Source: Alphaproteobacteria bacterium MarineAlpha10_Bin2 (GTDB lineage Bacteria; Pseudomonadota; Alphaproteobacteria; UBA828). Taken from it: a DNA stretch of 8,990 bases. The stretch is from contig PTKB01000100.1 of the NCBI GenBank assembly GCA_002937555.1, forward strand, positions 1 through 8,990, written 5' to 3'. Shown here piece by piece: positions 5,761 through 8,990 of the stretch; position 1 is the stretch's first letter; each line of letters starts with the position of its first letter. The notes beneath the pieces were generated by a model, which saw only the letters and a program-made list of their open reading frames with translations, had not been told where the DNA came from and searched no databases. Both the position numbers and the translations under genes were made by a program.

Positions 5761-8691
5761 TTACCTGCTGGCGATTTTTTGCGCACTCGGGACTTCCGCG
5801 ATGAGAACGCGGATCTTACGCACCTGCCGCTCGAATTGCGCCAGCGCGGTGCCCTTGAGCTTTTGTCCGGTCGGTAGTTTGAGCTTGCGCGGGTTCATCT
5901 GCGCGCCGTTGCGCAAGACTTCGTAATGTAGATGCGGGCCCGTCGAGCGGCCGGTGGTGCCGACATAACCGATGGTTTGGCCTTGGCGCACCCGCTTGCC
6001 GGCGCGCATGCCGCGCGCATAGCCCTTCATATGGGCATAGGCGGTCTTGTAGGTCCCGTTATGGCGGATGCGGATATATTTGCCGTATGAGCCGTTTCGC
6101 CCGGCGACCTCGATTACGCCGTCACCGGCGGCGACGATGGGCGTGCCGCGCGGCGCAGAGAAATCCAGCCCGCGATGCATCTTGTTGTAGCCAAGTATTG
6201 GATGGCGCCGCATGCCGTAGCCTGACGATAGGCTGGCGCCGTTGATCGGTGTCCGCATCAGCGCCTTGCGCGCGCTCTGTCCCTTGATGTTGAAATAATC
6301 GACCGGGCCGTTTCCGGGTTCATGACGGTAAAGGCCTAGTATCTTTCCGCTTAAACTGAGGGAGGCAAACAGCACCGGCCCGAGCGCCACGGTCTCGCCA
6401 TCGTCGTTGAGCTGATTTTCATACAGCACTTCAAACTTGTCGCCCTTTTGAATCTCGCGCTGAAAATCGACGTCGAAACTGAAAATCTGCACCATTTCCA
6501 TCAAAATGCTGATCGGCAGCCCGGCATCCATCGCGGCATCGTAAAGACTGGTTTGGATGAGGCCTTCGGCCTTTTCCAGCCGGCGCACCAGATCGCGGGC
6601 GACTTCACTGGCGTGGAAGCTGTCATCTTCTTGGCGGGCGACCAAAATGTCGCGATCCGGCGCAACGTCGAGGGCAATTTCAGCAAGCCGAAAAGCCCGC
6701 GTCTTTTCTTCATCGACCATGGGTTCGAAAGCGAGGGTCAGCGTTTGCCCGATTTGCAGACTGCGTGGATTATGCACTTTGCGGAAGGCGGCAATCGCCG
6801 CCTCGGCATCGTTGGCGGCGCTTCCGGCCTTGGTGAGCGCGACAAACAATGTATCGCCCTTGCCGATCATGACGGCTTTGCGGGTGAGGCCGTCCGAGAC
6901 CGCTTGTTTCTCTTGCAAGGCCGGAAACGAGAACGCACCCGAGGTGTCAGCCGTGCCGGTTTCATGCGGCCAAACCCGCGCCGGATCGGCGGCCAATTCC
7001 TGCTCCGCCGGCGCCGATGCGGCGATCATGGCGCCCGTCATCGCCTGGCCTTGTCCGGGGCGCGGCGCCAGTTGCCCGCCCTCACGCCGCTTGGCGCCGC
7101 CGTCCGGCTGGCTCGCACGCGCCAAAACCGCACGTGAGGCTAGATTCGGCTCGTTGACCTTGGCGGCGGCAAAATTCTTGGCGTCGCTTCTGAGGACTTC
7201 GATGTGACGATCCTTGCCGATCTTAATGCTGAAACCTTCGAGCGCCACGGCGCCGGTTTTATCGGCGCGCGTCGCCAGAATGATTTGTTGACCTTCGCGT
7301 AGACGGCGCGGATTGAAATATTTGCGCAGCGCGCGGATGGCGCGGTCGGCTTCATGGCGGTCGATGCCTTCGCTGCGCAGAATGGCCATCAGCGTGTCGC
7401 CGCGGTCGACCAGAATCGTCACCGCATTAATATCGGTTTCCATCTCGGTTGCGGCGATAATGGGTGTCGGCTCTTCAGTTTCGCTGTGTGAGGCAGTCTT
7501 TGCGGTGGGGGCACTGGAGGCAGGGTCGGTGGCCGGTGTTTTCGCCGCCGGTGCGATTTCGGCCAGACTTTCGATCGGCGCGCGGGCGAGGCCGCCGGCA
7601 AAGCGTCCCGATGGCCGGCGCATGACGGTGGCATGGCGCTTTTCGTTGATGGCGATGGACAAGCCCTGCAGTTCGGATTTGCCGGCGTCATTCTCGGTGA
7701 CGATCACATAAATGAATTGTCCGGTGCGCAGCCGCCGGGGATCGAAATAATCCCGCAAGGCGCCAACCGCTTTATCGGCGTCCGCCTGCGAGACGCCTTG
7801 AGCGATCAACATATTTATAAGCGTCGCACCTTTGGCGACGCGCAGTTTGCTGCGCGCACCGGCCACGGAGTCTAGCTGTGCTTCGCTTGCAATGCTTGCG
7901 CTCACGCTTGTTCCGTCGCCGAGTGTCAGGGCGGAGAGGCGCCGCGCGGCATAGCCGCCGTTTGGGGCGCGCTCTACTTCGACGACAGCGCCATTTTCCA
8001 AATGCACGGCCATGCCCAGCAGGGTCAGTTTTCCGCCGGCGCGCGCGTCGCCCGGCAACACCGATACTTTCTGCCCAACGCGCAATTGCCGCGGATCGAA
8101 GCGGGTCTTGAGCGCTCGGACGGCGCGGTCGATATCGCGTTCGTGAATTTTCAACGCGTGCATGATGTTGCCGATGGTGCTGCCCGAGCGCGCTTGCAGC
8201 GTGATCAGCCCGCCCGCCTGTCGCTTCTCGCCTACATAATTATCGGGCGACCAGATCTGGCTTGCCCGGCGGGCACGGTATCTTCCGTCTGCGCCGCGAA
8301 TCACTTCGACGAAGCGGTTCTTGCTCAGTGCAATGGCGAACACGGATAATTGCACGCGGCCGGCTTGGTAGGGCTCAAAGCGCATCATGATGCGCTGGCC
8401 GACGCGTAGTTTTCTCGGATCGAATATCTTTTTGAGCGCCGTGGCGGAAGCGGCGGCGTTTTTCGCCGTGGCCCCGGCGGATTCGAGCAACGCAATCAGC
8501 GTATCGCCTTTGCCGACAAGCTGATCATAGACCGTATCCGATGAGTCCGTGGATTGAGAAGTCGCGGCATAGGCCGGCGAGACCGCGGGCGGGTCAGCGA
8601 ATAGCGCTGTGGCGATGAAGCCGGAGACGGCGGAAAGGAGCGCGTAGCGCGCCACCATGCGTGTCATCTGAATCGTTACAAGATGTCGCAT
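5761..8691 (-). CDS. Large secreted M23 peptidoglycan endopeptidase with five OapA/LysM-like modules
   Basis: From the ATG at 8691 this is a 976-residue exported cell-wall hydrolase. An N-terminal basic stretch, a hydrophobic core (LLSAVSGFIATALFA) and PAYA-A near residue 42 form a signal peptide. Five modules follow, at about residues 58-107, 165-215, 283-331, 426-475 and 607-657. Each runs from a GDTL-like start to (D/N)PRxLxxGQ, and each is followed by a short beta region. An MepM/Csd3-like middle domain (around 710-760) leads to the M23 LytM domain (about 824-936). Its ligands HxxxD (His839, Asp843) and His922 of HLH, with His887 and His920, are intact, so it should cut peptide cross-links. 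Proline/alanine/threonine-rich linkers separate modules 3-4 and 4-5. An in-frame TTG at 8748 would add 19 residues; an ATG at 8658 would shorten it. E. coli MepM has about 440 residues, so this one is unusually long. Confidence 0.93.
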   Translation of the reverse strand: MRHLVTIQMTRMVARYALLSAVSGFIATALFADPPAVSPAYAATSQSTDSSDTVYDQLVGKGDTLIALLESAGATAKNAAASATALKKIFDPRKLRVGQRIMMRFEPYQAGRVQLSVFAIALSKNRFVEVIRGADGRYRARRASQIWSPDNYVGEKRQAGGLITLQARSGSTIGNIMHALKIHERDIDRAVRALKTRFDPRQLRVGQKVSVLPGDARAGGKLTLLGMAVHLENGAVVEVERAPNGGYAARRLSALTLGDGTSVSASIASEAQLDSVAGARSKLRVAKGATLINMLIAQGVSQADADKAVGALRDYFDPRRLRTGQFIYVIVTENDAGKSELQGLSIAINEKRHATVMRRPSGRFAGGLARAPIESLAEIAPAAKTPATDPASSAPTAKTASHSETEEPTPIIAATEMETDINAVTILVDRGDTLMAILRSEGIDRHEADRAIRALRKYFNPRRLREGQQIILATRADKTGAVALEGFSIKIGKDRHIEVLRSDAKNFAAAKVNEPNLASRAVLARASQPDGGAKRREGGQLAPRPGQGQAMTGAMIAASAPAEQELAADPARVWPHETGTADTSGAFSFPALQEKQAVSDGLTRKAVMIGKGDTLFVALTKAGSAANDAEAAIAAFRKVHNPRSLQIGQTLTLAFEPMVDEEKTRAFRLAEIALDVAPDRDILVARQEDDSFHASEVARDLVRRLEKAEGLIQTSLYDAAMDAGLPISILMEMVQIFSFDVDFQREIQKGDKFEVLYENQLNDDGETVALGPVLFASLSLSGKILGLYRHEPGNGPVDYFNIKGQSARKALMRTPINGASLSSGYGMRRHPILGYNKMHRGLDFSAPRGTPIVAAGDGVIEVAGRNGSYGKYIRIRHNGTYKTAYAHMKGYARGMRAGKRVRQGQTIGYVGTTGRSTGPHLHYEVLRNGAQMNPRKLKLPTGQKLKGTALAQFERQVRKIRVLIAEVPSAQKIASR

Positions 8692-8696
8692 TACGT

Positions 8697-8718
8697 TGAT
8701 ATCATTACCTAATATTAG
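8697..8718. repeat. Adjacent AT-rich palindromes upstream of the M23 gene
   Basis: TGATATCA (8697-8704) and CTAATATTAG (8709-8718) are perfect palindromes separated by 4 nt. They start 6 nt upstream of the M23 start codon. A GC hairpin GCCGC/GCGGC with loop CAA (8721-8733) lies beside them. They could be an operator or leader structure; no regulator is known from the window. Confidence 0.4.
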
Positions 8719-8784
8719 AAGCCGCCAAGCGGCGCCGAAACCGATCAATCGAAGTAATTATCCGCCCCACCCCCGGGACCGGCA

Positions 8785-8842
8785 CTTGTACGGGCCGATT
8801 GCATATCCCGTCAACCATGCTGTCGCGTGCCATTTATGTCAA
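8785..8842 (-). promoter_or_regulatory. Candidate promoter elements of the M23 gene
   Basis: On the minus strand a perfect -35 hexamer TTGACA (8842-8837) and a second one, TTGACG (8814-8809), occur upstream of the M23 gene. The second has TACAAG (8790-8785) 18 nt further on as a moderate -10. The first lacks a good -10 at 16-18 nt. A transcript from the second would start near 8778, leaving a leader of about 90 nt that includes the palindromes. Otherwise 8692-8880 contains no gene. Confidence 0.35.
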
Positions 8843-8880
8843 TAGATTCTTGCACTTCGCGCGTTCTGACCGACTAAACT

Positions 8881-8990
8881 TGATCAGCCCTATTTGAGTG
8901 GTCCAGTTTGAATGTTAGTGCATGGCCGGCTTTTGGTACATCGGGACGACGGTTTCCGGGGCCGGTGGGCGGTAGCCCAAAGCACTGTGC
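8881..8990 (-). mobile_element. Terminus of an IS3-family-like insertion sequence (cut by window edge)
   Basis: The stretch beginning TGATCAGCCC (8881) and continuing through TGAGTGGTCC is the kind of end that follows IS3-type transposase genes, 3' of the stop codon. The transposase C-terminus lies just inside it. The outer boundary is placed at 8881 by recalled resemblance, since the other inverted repeat and the target duplication lie outside the window. Confidence 0.65.
8915..8990 (-). CDS. IS3-type transposase, C-terminal end (partial)
   Basis: The last 24 codons and the TAA stop (8915-8917) of a gene entering from beyond the right edge. The residues HSALGYRPPAPETVVP followed by MYQKPAMH match the usual C-terminal tail of IS3-family OrfB transposases of the DDE (rve) integrase fold, where HSALGYRPPAPE follows the catalytic core. 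The catalytic residues are outside the window, so activity cannot be judged. The gene reads toward the M23 peptidase gene in the same orientation, with about 220 nt between them. Family assignment rests on this short tail and the terminal sequence; an IS481-like relative is a less likely alternative. Confidence 0.72.
   Translation of the reverse strand, partial: HSALGYRPPAPETVVPMYQKPAMH

Noticed and set aside
5574..5877. Short plus-strand frames between the ABM gene and the M23 stop
   Set aside because: No good ribosome site or recognisable domain, and they run into the antisense of the M23 C-terminus.
6448..7207. Plus-strand open frames inside the M23 gene
   Set aside because: They lie antisense to the continuous repeat-bearing M23 protein and have no family resemblance.
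5171..8990. A second copy of the tRNA-Pro 3' end marking the far edge of a genomic island
   Set aside because: Reading through to the window end, no copy of the T-arm/acceptor sequence was found, so an intact island cannot be claimed here.

Overview
The window looks like chromosomal DNA from a GC-rich Gram-negative bacterium. The best guess is an alphaproteobacterium, possibly Rhodospirillales-like. This rests on codon usage, on the gene set DUF2007 / TrmN6-type methyltransferase / S49 peptidase next to a divergent long-chain polyprenyl diphosphate synthase, and on a large M23 peptidase with OapA/LysM-like modules. The organism assignment is inference from sequence alone.

Left part (110-2896, minus strand): five tightly packed genes read leftward from about 2896. 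In transcription order they are a DUF2007 protein, a TrmN6-like tRNA adenine methyltransferase, an S49 (SppA/SohB-type) membrane-associated peptidase, and two half-size YeeE/YedE-type membrane proteins that probably form one sulfur-compound transporter. Gaps run from a 14-nt overlap to 30 nt, so they are probably one operon. It ends at a possible terminator at 36-60.

Centre (2897-5006): a 147-nt divergent intergenic region carries two tandem hairpins with identical TCGG loops. It leads rightward into a long-chain polyprenyl diphosphate synthase (quinone side-chain synthesis, ispB type, TTG start) and, 16 nt later, an extended-SDR NAD-dependent epimerase/dehydratase of unknown substrate. A clear promoter (TTGCCG-17-TATAAA) then drives a tRNA-Pro(CGG) gene at 5094-5170.

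Right of the tRNA (5171-5760): a short region holds one small ABM-domain (antibiotic biosynthesis monooxygenase fold) gene, flanked by short direct repeats that look like integrase arm sites or other recombination remnants. No integrase and no second tRNA-end copy is present.

Right part (5761-8990, minus strand): one very large exported M23 peptidoglycan endopeptidase with five OapA/LysM-like modules. Its upstream region has two AT-rich palindromes and candidate promoter elements. About 190 nt upstream of its start lies the terminus of an IS3-type insertion sequence, whose transposase C-terminus runs off the window edge. No rRNA, CRISPR array or defence system was seen. Most of the window is ordinary housekeeping. 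The parts that deserve a second look are the module expansion of the M23 protein, the repeat-bearing segment after the tRNA, the twin hairpins, and the IS end aimed at the M23 gene.
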